Position numbers and translations under genes: made by a program. From Balneatrix alpica DSM 16621 (GTDB lineage: Bacteria; Pseudomonadota; Gammaproteobacteria; Pseudomonadales; Balneatricaceae), in assembly GCF_000619885.1 (NCBI RefSeq), contig NZ_KK211039.1, positions 84,670 to 148,669 on the forward strand: 64,000 nt of DNA, written 5' to 3'. Of the stretch, positions 35,465 to 46,028 are shown in pieces. How positions within the stretch are numbered: the first letter of the stretch is position 1; every line of letters starts with the position of its first letter. Under the pieces are notes generated by a model, which saw only the letters and a list, made by a program, of their open reading frames with translations, ran no database searches and had not been told where the DNA came from.

Positions 35465-36247
35465 TTAAGCGCTAAGCGTATTAACTAATATCTCACTGCT
35501 CAGCCAGCCCTGCAGCATTCGTACTGCGGCCTGGGGGGCATCATCCTGATACCACTCACTCAGTAACTCACAGAGTTCGGCAAAGCTGCAGTCTGCCTGG
35601 CTGAGTTGATCCAGCGCACAGGCCTCATCCACCGCCAGGGAGCGATACTGGGTTTGATAGGCCTGACGCCACGCTAACCAAGGTTGGGGGTGAGTCAGCG
35701 CCGTTGGGGCGGGGGGAGCCTGCTCATTCTTTAATGCCTGCCAGACCGCTAGGGTGTTGTGGTGCTGATCAAAACGCTGCACATGGGGTTGCAGGGTTAA
35801 CCGCAGTTCTGGCCACGCCTCCGCCGTCAGTTGTTGCAGTTGCACCGCAGTGAGGCTTGGCTGTTCGCCGCTGTCGAACACCGTACGCATTAATCTTTCC
35901 CATTCGGCCAGCTCGGCTAACAAGGGGTAACGCTGATAGGGCGAGTGCTGGGTGAGAAAGCTGGCCAGGGCTTCACCAAAATAGCGCAGGCTGAAGTGTT
36001 GTGAGGGGTGAGCAGCCAAGTAGCTTTCAGCCATCTGGCTAAAGGCTTCTTCACCTAACATTGCCTGTACCCCTGGGTAGTCTTCCTGCAGCACCTGTAA
36101 TAACCGCACCCGGTAGGCATGGGTATAGATCTGCATACCCAACTGGGCATCCAGGCCGCGATGATCCAGTTGCGGCAGAATCCGTTGAGGCTTCGTGCCA
36201 TCGAGAAAGGCAAAAAAGTCTTGTTGCAGTTGCTGCAAGTCAGTCAT
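35465..36247 (-). CDS. bufC: DUF2063 protein, BufC-like partner of MNIO enzyme
   Basis: A 260-aa DUF2063 protein, the usual partner of DUF692 (MNIO) enzymes. The N-terminal helical DNA-binding-like domain (about 1-95) reads LQQDFFAFLDGTKPQRI, LGMQIYTHAYRVRLLQVLQE and DYPGVQAMLGEEAF, the family signature; the rest is a variable domain. In characterised bufferin systems BufC recruits the precursor peptide to BufB. It overlaps bufB by 8 bp and ends the operon. ATG 36247 starts right at the domain; the longer frame adds 27 unrelated residues. Confidence 0.85.
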   Translation of the reverse strand: MTDLQQLQQDFFAFLDGTKPQRILPQLDHRGLDAQLGMQIYTHAYRVRLLQVLQEDYPGVQAMLGEEAFSQMAESYLAAHPSQHFSLRYFGEALASFLTQHSPYQRYPLLAELAEWERLMRTVFDSGEQPSLTAVQLQQLTAEAWPELRLTLQPHVQRFDQHHNTLAVWQALKNEQAPPAPTALTHPQPWLAWRQAYQTQYRSLAVDEACALDQLSQADCSFAELCELLSEWYQDDAPQAAVRMLQGWLSSEILVNTLSA

Positions 36248-37067
36248 GGCGACTCTCCACCAATGCCCGTGCCTGATTGAGCTCTGCCAGTAGCTCGCTA
36301 AAAGGCGGCATCTTGTCATCCCGCTCAATCATGGTGCTGACCGGGCCAAAGCGTTGCCAGGCTTGTTGGTACAGCTGCCAGACGGCATCCCGCACCGGTG
36401 CATCATGGGTATCAATCACATAATCGCCATAGTCACTATGGCCTGCCAGGTGAAATTGAATAACCCGTTCAGGGTCGATGCCGGCTAAATAATCACTGGC
36501 GACAAAGTTATGGTTACGTGAGCTGACATAGATATTGTTGATGTCCAGCAAAATGTAGCAGTCAGCCCGCTTGGCCAGGGTATTGAGAAATTCCCACTCA
36601 CTCATCTCGGAGGCTTGAAAGCTGACATAGCTGGACAGGTTTTCCAGGGCGATACGTCGACCCAAGTATTCCTGTACCTGGTGGATGCGCGTGACTAAGT
36701 GCTGCAGGGTGGCTTCATTGTAGGGCAGGGGCAGCAAGTCATGGCTGTTATGGGCGTTGCCTGTCCAGCACAGATGGTCGGACAGCCACAGCGGCTCTAT
36801 CCGCTGTGCCAAGGCTTTAAGTTGTTGCAGGTAGTCGTAATTAAGTGGCGCACTGCTGCCAATCGACAGGGATACACCATGCATGGCAATGGGGTAGTGC
36901 TGGCGTACCTGATCGAGGAAATACAAGGGCTTGCCACCGGCAACCAGATAGTTCTCGGAGATGATCTCAAACCAGTCAACCTCCGTGGGAAGGTGCTGCA
37001 GAATGGTCTGGTAGTAATCTTTACGCAGGCCCAGGCCAAACCCAGCAAAGGGGGGGCGATCACTCAT
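36240..37067 (-). CDS. bufB: MNIO-family (DUF692) peptide-modifying oxygenase, BufB-like
   Basis: Multinuclear non-heme iron-dependent oxidative enzyme of 275 aa (TIM-barrel, DUF692). Metal-binding His/Asp/Glu/Asn sites are visible in MHGVSLSIG, SDHLCW, LENLSSY, DINNIYVS, HLAGH, DTHDAPV and ERDDKMP. Enzymes of this family modify cysteines in ribosomal peptides; BufB converts Cys of BufA-type precursors to copper-binding heterocycles. The gene lies between the Cys-rich precursor (upstream) and bufC (overlapping by 8 bp). ATG 37067 fits the family start (PPFAGFGLGLRKDYY). Confidence 0.88.
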   Translation of the reverse strand: MSDRPPFAGFGLGLRKDYYQTILQHLPTEVDWFEIISENYLVAGGKPLYFLDQVRQHYPIAMHGVSLSIGSSAPLNYDYLQQLKALAQRIEPLWLSDHLCWTGNAHNSHDLLPLPYNEATLQHLVTRIHQVQEYLGRRIALENLSSYVSFQASEMSEWEFLNTLAKRADCYILLDINNIYVSSRNHNFVASDYLAGIDPERVIQFHLAGHSDYGDYVIDTHDAPVRDAVWQLYQQAWQRFGPVSTMIERDDKMPPFSELLAELNQARALVESRHD

Positions 37068-37094
37068 GCCGGCCTCATTGGTAGGGGAATGGAT

Positions 37095-37119
37095 AAGGCA
37101 AGGCACTGGGCCTTGCCTT
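37095..37119 (-). terminator. Hairpin between bufA and bufB
   Basis: AAGGCAAGG pairs perfectly with CCTTGCCTT around a 7-nt loop in the 100-bp gap after the precursor gene. No strong U-run follows, so it may act as a leaky terminator or as an mRNA-stabilising stem giving more precursor than enzyme. Confidence 0.5.
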
Positions 37120-37167
37120 GGCGAGTGACGACAGGCTATGCCGTACCCGCAGATAGCATGAACGTCT

Positions 37168-37428
37168 TTATGACTTCACCGTGCCGCCTTTGCTGCTGCA
37201 TTCGTCAGCCGTCATGCTGAGGAAACCCTGACCCTGGCAGCTACCCTGGCCTTTGCACTCATTATTGGCGGTTTTGCAATCATTGTGGCCTTTGCAGCTG
37301 TTCACACCCCAACACTCCACCTTGGCCTCATCGGCACTGACAACGGCAGGGGTCAACATCGCTGAGCCAAACAGACTGGCAGCGGCCAATGCCATCGCGG
37401 CACCTGAGAGTTTTTGCTTGGTGTTCAT
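37168..37428 (-). CDS. bufA: Bufferin-type Cys-rich precursor (BufA2-like)
   Basis: An 86-aa precursor. Residues 1-32 are a Sec signal peptide (MNTKQKLSGAAMALAAASLF ... VVSA), so the product goes to the periplasm. The core holds six cysteines at 39, 45, 51, 58, 64 and 77 in a regular Cys-(Lys/Gln)-Gly or Cys-Lys-Thr pattern (CWGVNSCKGHNDCKTANNEC), as in BufA2-type peptides. Known bufferins bind copper after BufB converts cysteines to thiooxazole-type groups. AAGGAAG precedes the ATG. The following bufB and bufC genes complete the set. Which cysteines are modified here is unknown. Confidence 0.85.
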   Translation of the reverse strand: MNTKQKLSGAAMALAAASLFGSAMLTPAVVSADEAKVECWGVNSCKGHNDCKTANNECKGQGSCQGQGFLSMTADECSSKGGTVKS

Positions 37429-37544
37429 CGTCCACTTCCTTCTTATCAGTTTTTTGAGTAGTGAACAGGGCCCGTGTTCAGCTAGTCAGACTGAGGGGCA
37501 ATGGGAAAGTTCCAGCGGTTAGAAACTTTTTGCAAAAAATATGG

Positions 37545-37811
37545 CTAACTTATCTGGCGGCTAAGGGCCTGGGCGCAGATCACCCGTAACAACGAGGTGA
37601 AATTAGGGATTTCGCCGCGGCGTTGTAACACCTCTTGGTAGAGGGTGCCAATAAACTGTGGGGTGGAGAGCCCTTCCGCCTGGGCGAGCTGATCGAGCAA
37701 GTGCCAGAAATGCTGCTCCAAGCGAATACTGGTGACCTGTCCCTCCAGACGAATCGAGCGGGCAACGGGTTGATAGAGGCTGGGGTCAGTGCTGGCATAG
37801 ATATCACACAT
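37545..37811 (-). CDS. Ribbon-helix-helix domain protein (RHH_4)
   Basis: An 88-aa protein that begins MCDIYASTDPSLYQPVARSI followed by RLEGQVTSIRLEQHFWHLLD, the signature of the RHH_4 family (arm, beta-strand TSIRLE, two helices). Such proteins are probably DNA-binding, but no target is established. ATG 37811 is decided by AAGGGA 6 bp upstream and by the family start; the longer frame adds 25 unrelated residues. It lies upstream of bufA on the same strand with a 116-bp gap, so it could regulate the cluster; that is inference only. Confidence 0.85.
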   Translation of the reverse strand: MCDIYASTDPSLYQPVARSIRLEGQVTSIRLEQHFWHLLDQLAQAEGLSTPQFIGTLYQEVLQRRGEIPNFTSLLRVICAQALSRQIS

Positions 37812-37902
37812 AGGTTGTCCCTTCGGTGTCCCTGTTGGGAGCGCTCCAATAAGTTTGAGTAGCTTAATAGAACTGTCAACCGGCAAGGTCTATGCGACTT
37901 TC

Positions 37903-37939
37903 TGTTTAAAAAGGGGAAGAGGGCGCCAGGGGCACCCTC
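37903..37939 (-). terminator. Intrinsic terminator after the PfpI-family gene
   Basis: On the minus strand GAGGGTGCC pairs with GGCGCCCTC (one internal mismatch), followed by TTCCCCTTTTT. It begins about 9 bp past the stop at 37948. Confidence 0.6.
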
Positions 37940-37947
37940 AAACTGCG

Positions 37948-38520
37948 TTATTGTTGCAACAGCTGGTGGAATTGACGCAACCACTCAGGGTGGGCGGGCC
38001 AGGCGGGTGCTGTCACCAAGTTACCATCGGTAATGGCATCTGTGACTTCAATATTGGCGTACTCTCCGCCGGCCAGGCGCACTTCCGCAGCGCAGGCAGG
38101 ATAGGCGGAAACCTGTTTGCCAGCTAAACAACCCACTGGGGCCAGCAACTGGGCGCCGTGGCAAATAGCAGCAATGGGTTTATTGGTGTTGACGAAGTGC
38201 CGCACCATCTCCAGCACACTTTCATTCATGCGCAGATACTCAGGCGCACGACCACCGGGAATCAACAGGGCATCGTAGTCTGCGACCTGAATGCTGGCAA
38301 AGCTGGCATTGAGGCTAAAATTGTGCCCTGGTTTTTCCGTATAAGTCTGGTCGCCTTCAAAATCATGAATCGCGGTTTTGATTGTCTCCCCAGCGGCCTT
38401 GTCCGGGCAGACCGCATCGACGCTGTAGCCCATGGCCTGCAGCGCTTGAAAGGGCACCATCAGCTCATAATCTTCGACAAAGTCACCACAGATGATCAGA
38501 ATTTTTTTGTTGTTAGCCAT
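37948..38520 (-). CDS. DJ-1/PfpI family protein
   Basis: A 190-aa DJ-1/PfpI superfamily protein. The nucleophile elbow is [14 protein letters not shown], whose Cys is the active-site nucleophile, with Glu in the N-terminal strand ([17 protein letters not shown]) and His next to the Cys as in PfpI. Members act as deglycases, chaperones or hydratases, and the role of this one is unknown. AGGAGCT precedes the ATG. It has its own terminator. Confidence 0.85.
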   Translation of the reverse strand: MANNKKILIICGDFVEDYELMVPFQALQAMGYSVDAVCPDKAAGETIKTAIHDFEGDQTYTEKPGHNFSLNASFASIQVADYDALLIPGGRAPEYLRMNESVLEMVRHFVNTNKPIAAICHGAQLLAPVGCLAGKQVSAYPACAAEVRLAGGEYANIEVTDAITDGNLVTAPAWPAHPEWLRQFHQLLQQ

Positions 38521-38626
38521 GTCCAGCTCCTCTGTTTGGTAGGTGCCTGCGTTTGCAGGCCAAGCGTTGGTTACTCTAGCGAGTTGAGCAGGGAGCGGGG
38601 TAGTAAGGGGGTACTACATGCCAGTA

Positions 38627-38965
38627 TCAGGGACGGGCATGGCTCCGTTTGGTCACAACGGATTGGCAGTTGGGGCCGATTTCCACGTAGATGCTGTAAT
38701 GGTAGTCACGCCATTTCACATAGCTGACCAGTTCACGGGCGCCGGAGCGGTGGGTTTTCTGGATTTTGGTGGGGCGAAACAAGGTGGTGTAAGAGCGGGA
38801 GGTTTTGCCGCTATAGGCGACATAGTCCATGGCGGCGACTTCAGCCAGGGTGATGCTTTGTGCTGGGGGACAACTGACGGGCACTGCCAGGGCAGGGGAA
38901 ATCAAAAAAAACAGGCAAAGGGTGCTGACAGCCAGCCACTGCAGACTGAGGTGAGCGTTATTCAT
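38627..38965 (-). CDS. Hypothetical secreted protein
   Basis: A 112-aa protein I cannot place. It starts with a signal peptide (MNNAHLSLQWLAVSTLCLFF then LISPALAVPVS), so it is probably periplasmic. The mature part is basic and has two cysteines (VSCPPAQ and GPNCQSVV) that could pair. Aromatic residues are frequent (YVKWRDYHYSIYVEIG), suggesting a small beta-rich domain. It overlaps the preceding gene by 8 bp, implying a coupled pair. Confidence 0.6.
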   Translation of the reverse strand: MNNAHLSLQWLAVSTLCLFFLISPALAVPVSCPPAQSITLAEVAAMDYVAYSGKTSRSYTTLFRPTKIQKTHRSGARELVSYVKWRDYHYSIYVEIGPNCQSVVTKRSHARP

Positions 38966-39245
38966 CCGCTACCTGGAATAGATAAGCCGGTAAAGGCTTG
39001 AGTTGAAAACCTTGCTGTGTGGGTTGCAGTGCATCATTTTGCTGGATGGCCTGGGTTGCACCACTGTGCTGCTGTTGCTCCTGAGCCAGGGCCTCATAGG
39101 CGGCTTTGGAAATCTTAACCACGGTGGACGGGCGCTCTGCTTCCACCGGCATCGGTTGTGGGCGGACAGCGGGCAGGGATTGAGTGGGTAGACTCAGCTG
39201 TTGAGGGGAGAGGACGGAATTAAGTCCAAAGAGTTTGTTCAACAT
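38958..39245 (-). CDS. Hypothetical protein, Gln/Pro-rich
   Basis: A 95-aa protein with no family I recognise. It is rich in Gln and Pro (QQLSLPTQSLPAVRPQPMPV). The middle has one ordered-looking stretch, STVVKISKAAYEALAQEQQQ, predicted to be a short strand plus helix. There is no signal peptide, so it is likely cytosolic. It overlaps the secreted hypothetical gene downstream by 8 bp. Coding status is supported by the tight overlap and reasonable composition only. Confidence 0.5.
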   Translation of the reverse strand: MLNKLFGLNSVLSPQQLSLPTQSLPAVRPQPMPVEAERPSTVVKISKAAYEALAQEQQQHSGATQAIQQNDALQPTQQGFQLKPLPAYLFQVADE

Positions 39246-39274
39246 GATGGGCTAAATCACTCACAGAAAGTTAA

Positions 39275-39290
39275 GGCCGCCTGGGCGGCC
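39275..39290 (-). terminator. GC-rich hairpin after methyltransferase gene
   Basis: GGCCGCC pairs with GGCGGCC around a 2-nt loop. On the minus strand the next bases are TTAACTTTC, a weak U-run. It is a candidate end of the liu transcription unit. Confidence 0.4.
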
Positions 39291-39395
39291 ATGCAAATAT
39301 AGTACAAATCAGACACTTAGCCAAAGCCTAGCCTGTTGATTGATTGGCTGCTGTGGTCTTAGACAACGAGTGCGCGTGCCCATATTGGTGTGTTG

Positions 39396-40205
39396 CTAGG
39401 CGTGAATATAGATGGCCTCTATGACTCTGACCCGGTCTGCCTCCAGGTTAGCGCGCAGGTTGGCACCCATGCTGGCGAAGTCCGGCCCTAATACCCAGGA
39501 GGGGGAAAGCTGCGCTCCCTGGCTTTGATCCTGGGCCCGCTTACGCCAGCTTAATGCCTCGCTGGTGACATCTTGCCAGTGGTCTTGCTGCATGCCCAGG
39601 GTTTGGAGTTCATCCTGCAGCTCCGTTGCCACCATTAAGTGAGAAGTTTCAGCGTGGGATGACCAGGGTACTGGCAACAGCAGCGCACTGTGGTTCTCGC
39701 CCTGGACTAATTCATGCAGTACCAGGATGCCGCCGGGTTTTAGCACCCGGCGCATTTCCGCCAAGGCCTGCTGGCGTGCGGGAATATTAGCCAAGACATG
39801 CTGGCACCAGATCACATCAAAGCTGGCATCGGCATAGGGCAGCGACTGGGCATCGCCGCAGTTAAACTGCAATTGTTTTGCCAGCGCCGGGAACAGGTGG
39901 CTGAGCTGGGTGGCCAGGCGCACGAATTGAGGATTGTAATCCAATCCAGTGACCTGGCAGCCAAAGTGATCGGCCAACAGGCGGCTGCTACCGCCCAGAC
40001 CACAGCCTAAATCCAGCAAGCGATGGTTGGCATCCAACTGTACCTTACTGGCCAGGGCCTGGGTGGCGCTGCGTCCCCCCAGGTGGAGCTGATCGACCGG
40101 CGCCAGATCAGTGAGGCCCAGGTTAGGGCGCTGCCTGGCCCAGTCTAAAATGGCCTCCAGGGCGAGATGCTGCTGGTAGTGTTGGCTAAGTTGCGGGCTG
40201 CTCAT
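39396..40205 (-). CDS. Class I SAM-dependent methyltransferase
   Basis: A 269-aa methyltransferase of UbiE/Erg6-like type. Motif I is LLDLGCGLGGSSRLLADHFG (SAM-binding glycines), followed by VTGLDYNPQFV, and motif II-III by LPYADASFDVIWCQHVLANI, ending with MRRVLKPGGILVLHELVQGE. The substrate is unknown. It starts 37 bp after the acetoacetyl-CoA synthetase stop and so is likely the last gene of the liu operon, an unusual guest there. ATG 40205 has AAGGA 5 bp upstream; ATG 40211 overlaps that site. Confidence 0.8.
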   Translation of the reverse strand: MSSPQLSQHYQQHLALEAILDWARQRPNLGLTDLAPVDQLHLGGRSATQALASKVQLDANHRLLDLGCGLGGSSRLLADHFGCQVTGLDYNPQFVRLATQLSHLFPALAKQLQFNCGDAQSLPYADASFDVIWCQHVLANIPARQQALAEMRRVLKPGGILVLHELVQGENHSALLLPVPWSSHAETSHLMVATELQDELQTLGMQQDHWQDVTSEALSWRKRAQDQSQGAQLSPSWVLGPDFASMGANLRANLEADRVRVIEAIYIHA

Positions 40206-40242
40206 GGTCATCCTTATGGTTTCAGCGCAGGAGCGTTAGTCG

Positions 40243-42195
<1,953 letters not shown>

Positions 42196-42252
42196 CGTCC
42201 TCCTCCTTCTGTTAACCAGGGTTTACCTCTGCCTGTGTTTGCTAGCGGCGCA

Positions 42253-42286
42253 GATATCAAGGGAGCCGAGGGGCCCCCTTGCTATC
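42253..42286 (-). terminator. Imperfect hairpin between liuE and the synthetase gene
   Basis: GATATCAAGGGAGCC and GGCCCCCTTGCTATC pair with mismatches around GAGG. It lies inside the operon and has no U-run, so it may tune the relative amounts of downstream mRNA. Confidence 0.35.
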
Positions 42287-42293
42287 AATCGCC

Positions 42294-43193
42294 TTATTTG
42301 GCCAGTAGGGCGGTGCCTACCTTGGAGCGGCTGGGGCGGCCCAGTTGTTCGCTGATAAAGCGGCCAGCTTCCGCCAGACGTTGCAGATCCACCCCTGTTT
42401 CAATCCCCAGCCCATGCAGCAGGTACACCACCTCTTCGGTGGCGACATTGCCAGAGGCACCCTTGGCGTAAGGGCAGCCTCCTAGGCCGGCAACGGAAGC
42501 ATCAATCACTGCGATACCTTCTTCTAACACGGCATAGAGGTTGGCCAGTGCCTGACCATAGGTATCGTGGAAGTGGGCGGCTAGCTTGTCGATGGGCACT
42601 TCTTTGGCGACCGCCTCCAGCATCCGCTTCACTTTCAGTGGTGTGCCGACGCCGATGGTGTCACCGAGGGAAATTTCATAGCAGCCCATCTGGTACAGCG
42701 CTTTGGCCACTTCAGCCACCTTGGCGGGGGCAATGTCCCCTTCATAGGGACAGCCCACCACGGTGGAAACGTAGCCGCGTACCCGCACTCCCGCCTGCTG
42801 CGCGGCAGCGAGAAGCGGCTCAAAACGAGCCAGGCTCTCCGCCACACTGCAGTTGATGTTCTTGCGGGTGAAGCTTTCAGAGGCGGCGCCAAAGACGGCT
42901 ACTTCCTCTACCCCAGCCTTGAGTGCTGCTTCCCAGCCTTGCAGGTTGGGGGTGAGGGCGGCGTAGGTAATGCCAGGGCGACGCTGTAGGCGTTGGAACA
43001 CCTCTGCCGAGTCGGCCATCTGTGGCACCCATTTAGGGGAGACAAAGCTGCCAGCCTCAATGTAGTTCAGGCCAGCATCTGCCAACCAGTCGATCAACGC
43101 CAGTTTGGTTTCAGTGCTGACCGGGGTGGCCTCGTTTTGCAGCCCATCACGCGGGCTGACTTCAACAAGGCGAACCCGTGTTGGCAGGCTCAT
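42294..43193 (-). CDS. liuE: Hydroxymethylglutaryl-CoA lyase
   Basis: Splits HMG-CoA into acetyl-CoA and acetoacetate, the last step of the leucine route. The protein is 299 aa, a TIM-barrel of the HMGL family. [12 protein letters not shown] is the N-terminal metal and substrate motif (Arg and Asp), [17 protein letters not shown] follows, and [13 protein letters not shown] plus the signature [19 protein letters not shown] (catalytic Cys in GGCPYA) completes the site. The start ATG overlaps the liuD stop by 4 bp. Confidence 0.94.
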   Translation of the reverse strand: MSLPTRVRLVEVSPRDGLQNEATPVSTETKLALIDWLADAGLNYIEAGSFVSPKWVPQMADSAEVFQRLQRRPGITYAALTPNLQGWEAALKAGVEEVAVFGAASESFTRKNINCSVAESLARFEPLLAAAQQAGVRVRGYVSTVVGCPYEGDIAPAKVAEVAKALYQMGCYEISLGDTIGVGTPLKVKRMLEAVAKEVPIDKLAAHFHDTYGQALANLYAVLEEGIAVIDASVAGLGGCPYAKGASGNVATEEVVYLLHGLGIETGVDLQRLAEAGRFISEQLGRPSRSKVGTALLAK

Positions 43194-45226
43194 GGGGCTT
43201 CCTCCGCATCGGCATCCCCTGCAGGCACAAACTCCAGTAGTTCAATCCCCTCACTGACCAGATCGCCAGGCTCGAAGTAGAACTCTTTTACTACGCCACG
43301 GGCAGGGGCGCGTAAGGTGTGCTCCATCTTCATCGCCTCAATGACGATCAGGCCGGTGCCGGGCTCGACTTCCTGGCCGGTTTGGCACAGCAGAGCAACC
43401 ACGGTACCGTTCATTGGCGCGGTCAGGCTGGCTTCTTGTTCATGATGGTCAGCTCCGTGCAGATACTGGGGCTGACAGAGGACTTCGGTGCTGAAGAAGC
43501 CGTTGAACAGCGTCAGCCACTCGCCTTCATCACTGAAGCGATGGGCCACATTAACGTTAAAGCTGTGACCATCCAGGGTGGCGCGCAGCTGGTCACCTTC
43601 CAGTACCCCCATCACTTTGCGTGCCGGGCCATCTTCCACTTCAAGCAGGTAGTAACCCACTTTCTGGCTCATATGGGCATGATAGGTTTTGCCCCGACAG
43701 GCTAGTTGTAGCTGGTGGCGCGCCCGGGCATTGAGGCGCCAGGCGGAGTAGGCATGCCAGGGTGAGTTTGGATCATCACTCTCGGCGGCGTGGCGCTGGC
43801 GCTTCTGTTGGCCAGACAGCACGGAGTAGAGCGCGGCTAGCGCCAGGGCTTGTTCGTCTTCCTGCTGTTGATTGGGTAACAGGTCGGCGCGATAGCGTTC
43901 GATAAAGCCCGTATCCAAATCCGCTTTGGCAAAGCCACTGTGTTCGGCCAGGCGGGTCAGGAATTTCAGGTTAGTCTTGACGCCATCAATGCGGTAGTCC
44001 GCTAGTGCCCGCTGTAAGCGCTGAATGGCGCGGTCACGGTTTTCATCCCACACGATCAGCTTGGCAATCATGGGATCGTAATAGACGCTGACGACGTCAT
44101 TTTCCCGTACGCCGGTATCAATACGGACGTTATTGCTGGCATCGGGAATGCGCAGATAGGTCAGTTTGCCAGTGGCGGGCAGAAAGTCGTTATCGGGATC
44201 TTCTGCATAGATGCGCACTTCCATGGCATGACCATGGATTTTAATTTGTTCCTGCTTGAGGGGGAGCGGCTGACCACAGGCAACCAGCAACTGCCATTTA
44301 ACCAGATCCTGGCCGGTGATCATTTCGGTAACGGGATGCTCTACCTGCAAGCGGGTATTCATTTCCATGAAGTAGAAGGAGCCGTCTTCATCTAGCAGAA
44401 ACTCGACGGTGCCTGCACCCACATAGCCGATGGCTTCGGCTGCTTTGACAGCGGCCTCACCCATAGCGGTACGCAGTTCGGGGGTCATGCCAGGGGCAGG
44501 GGCTTCTTCCAGCACTTTCTGGTGGCGGCGCTGAATGGAGCAGTCCCGCTCAGCCAGGTAGACGCAGTTGCCCTGGCTATCGGCAAAGACTTGAATTTCA
44601 ACGTGGCGTGGTTTGGTCAGGTATTTCTCGACGAGCACGTCACCGTTGCCAAAGGCGCTTTTGCCTTCACGCTGTGCGGCTTGTAGGGCTTCATCAAACT
44701 CTTTGGCGCTCCAAACCACCCGCATGCCTTTACCACCGCCACCTGCGACAGCTTTGAGCAACACTGGAAAACCAATGCGTTCAGCTTCTTTACGCAGCAA
44801 AGCAGGGGATTGGTCGGCGCCATGGTAACCGGGTACCAGGGGGACACCGGCCGCTTCCATAATGGTTTTGGCCGCGCTCTTGGAGCCCATGGCATCAATA
44901 GCGGTGGCGGGTGGGCCGATGAAGGCAATACCAGCTTTTTCACAGGCTCGGGCAAAGGCGGCATTTTCCGACAGGAAGCCATAACCCGGATGAATCGCCT
45001 CGGCACCGCAGCGCTCGGCGATATCAATAATGCGGTCGCCGCGCAGATAGGAGTCTTTGCTGGGGGCTTCGCCGAGATAGAAGGCTTCGTCCGCCATGAT
45101 GACATGGGCGGCTTCGGCATCTGCTTCGGAGTAGACTGCAACGGTGGCAATCCCCAGGCTTTTCGCAGTACGCATTACCCGGCAGGCAATCTCACCGCGG
45201 TTGGCAATCAGAATCTTGTTAAACAT
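43190..45226 (-). CDS. liuD: Methylcrotonyl-CoA carboxylase biotin subunit
   Basis: Biotin carboxylase/BCCP subunit of 3-methylcrotonyl-CoA carboxylase, 678 aa. It has the biotin carboxylase domain (about 1-445; [32 protein letters not shown] loop, [20 protein letters not shown]). The biotinyl domain is at the C-terminus, with Lys633 in IEAMKMEH. It works with LiuB (carboxyltransferase) to make 3-methylglutaconyl-CoA. It starts 3 bp after liuC and overlaps liuE by 4 bp. Confidence 0.94.
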   Translation of the reverse strand: MFNKILIANRGEIACRVMRTAKSLGIATVAVYSEADAEAAHVIMADEAFYLGEAPSKDSYLRGDRIIDIAERCGAEAIHPGYGFLSENAAFARACEKAGIAFIGPPATAIDAMGSKSAAKTIMEAAGVPLVPGYHGADQSPALLRKEAERIGFPVLLKAVAGGGGKGMRVVWSAKEFDEALQAAQREGKSAFGNGDVLVEKYLTKPRHVEIQVFADSQGNCVYLAERDCSIQRRHQKVLEEAPAPGMTPELRTAMGEAAVKAAEAIGYVGAGTVEFLLDEDGSFYFMEMNTRLQVEHPVTEMITGQDLVKWQLLVACGQPLPLKQEQIKIHGHAMEVRIYAEDPDNDFLPATGKLTYLRIPDASNNVRIDTGVRENDVVSVYYDPMIAKLIVWDENRDRAIQRLQRALADYRIDGVKTNLKFLTRLAEHSGFAKADLDTGFIERYRADLLPNQQQEDEQALALAALYSVLSGQQKRQRHAAESDDPNSPWHAYSAWRLNARARHQLQLACRGKTYHAHMSQKVGYYLLEVEDGPARKVMGVLEGDQLRATLDGHSFNVNVAHRFSDEGEWLTLFNGFFSTEVLCQPQYLHGADHHEQEASLTAPMNGTVVALLCQTGQEVEPGTGLIVIEAMKMEHTLRAPARGVVKEFYFEPGDLVSEGIELLEFVPAGDADAEEAP

Positions 45227-45229
45227 GAC

Positions 45230-46018
45230 TTACCCCTGGCGCCAGGCTGGTAGACGTTTTTCCAGAAAGGCATTGAGTCCTTCCTGACCTTCGGCAGAGA
45301 CGCGGATATCGGCAATACGGGCACTGGTATCAGCGTTCAGCTCGGTACTAAGGGGCTGGCCGCTGACGGCATAAATCAGTGCCTTGGCCGCCGTCAAGGC
45401 TGCCGGGCTGTTGTTAAGTAATTGCTGGATCATCTGCTCGCTATAGTGTGGCAGTTCTTCCAGGGCGACCAACTGATGCGCCAGGCCTAATTGCACGGCT
45501 TGGGTTGCATTGATCACTTCGGCGGTGAGGAAGTAGCGTCGTGCCTGACGTTCGCCCATCGCTTTGATTACGTAGGGTGAGATAACCGCTGGGATCAGGC
45601 CGATTTTGACCTCGCTCAGACAGAAGCTGGCATTATCCGCTGCTAAGACCAGGTCACAGCAGGCCGCCAGACCTACTGCACCACCATAGGCTGCCCCCTT
45701 GACCAGACCCAGAGTGGGTTTAGGTAGGTGGTAAAGGGTGTCCATCAGCCGTGCCAGTTCTTTGGCATCTGCCAGGTTTTGCGCGTGACTGTAACTGGCC
45801 ATCCGTTTCATCCAGTTCAGGTCCGCTCCGGCACTGAAGTGGTCGCCGCTAGAGGTGAGTACCACCAACCGCACTGCTTGGTTTTCGGCGGCGGTTTCCA
45901 GCGCCAGAATCAGCTCGGCAATCAAGGCATCATCAAAGGCGTTGCGTTTTTCCGGCCGGTTAAGGGTCAGAGTCAGGACGCCGCGGGAGTCGAGTTGTTG
46001 CAGTAAAAAGTCACTCAT
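45230..46018 (-). CDS. liuC: Methylglutaconyl-CoA hydratase (enoyl-CoA hydratase family)
   Basis: Crotonase-fold hydratase of 262 aa that turns 3-methylglutaconyl-CoA into HMG-CoA. The oxyanion and acid-base region is SGDHFSAGADLNWMKRM (first loop) and VKGAAYGGAVGLAACCDLVL (second). Its place between liuB and liuD in a liu operon gives the substrate. ATG 46018 starts at the conserved N-terminal strand; the longer frame adds 15 residues that overlap liuB. It lies 10 bp from liuB and 3 bp from liuD. Confidence 0.92.
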   Translation of the reverse strand: MSDFLLQQLDSRGVLTLTLNRPEKRNAFDDALIAELILALETAAENQAVRLVVLTSSGDHFSAGADLNWMKRMASYSHAQNLADAKELARLMDTLYHLPKPTLGLVKGAAYGGAVGLAACCDLVLAADNASFCLSEVKIGLIPAVISPYVIKAMGERQARRYFLTAEVINATQAVQLGLAHQLVALEELPHYSEQMIQQLLNNSPAALTAAKALIYAVSGQPLSTELNADTSARIADIRVSAEGQEGLNAFLEKRLPAWRQG

Positions 46019-46028
46019 GCTGGCCTCC

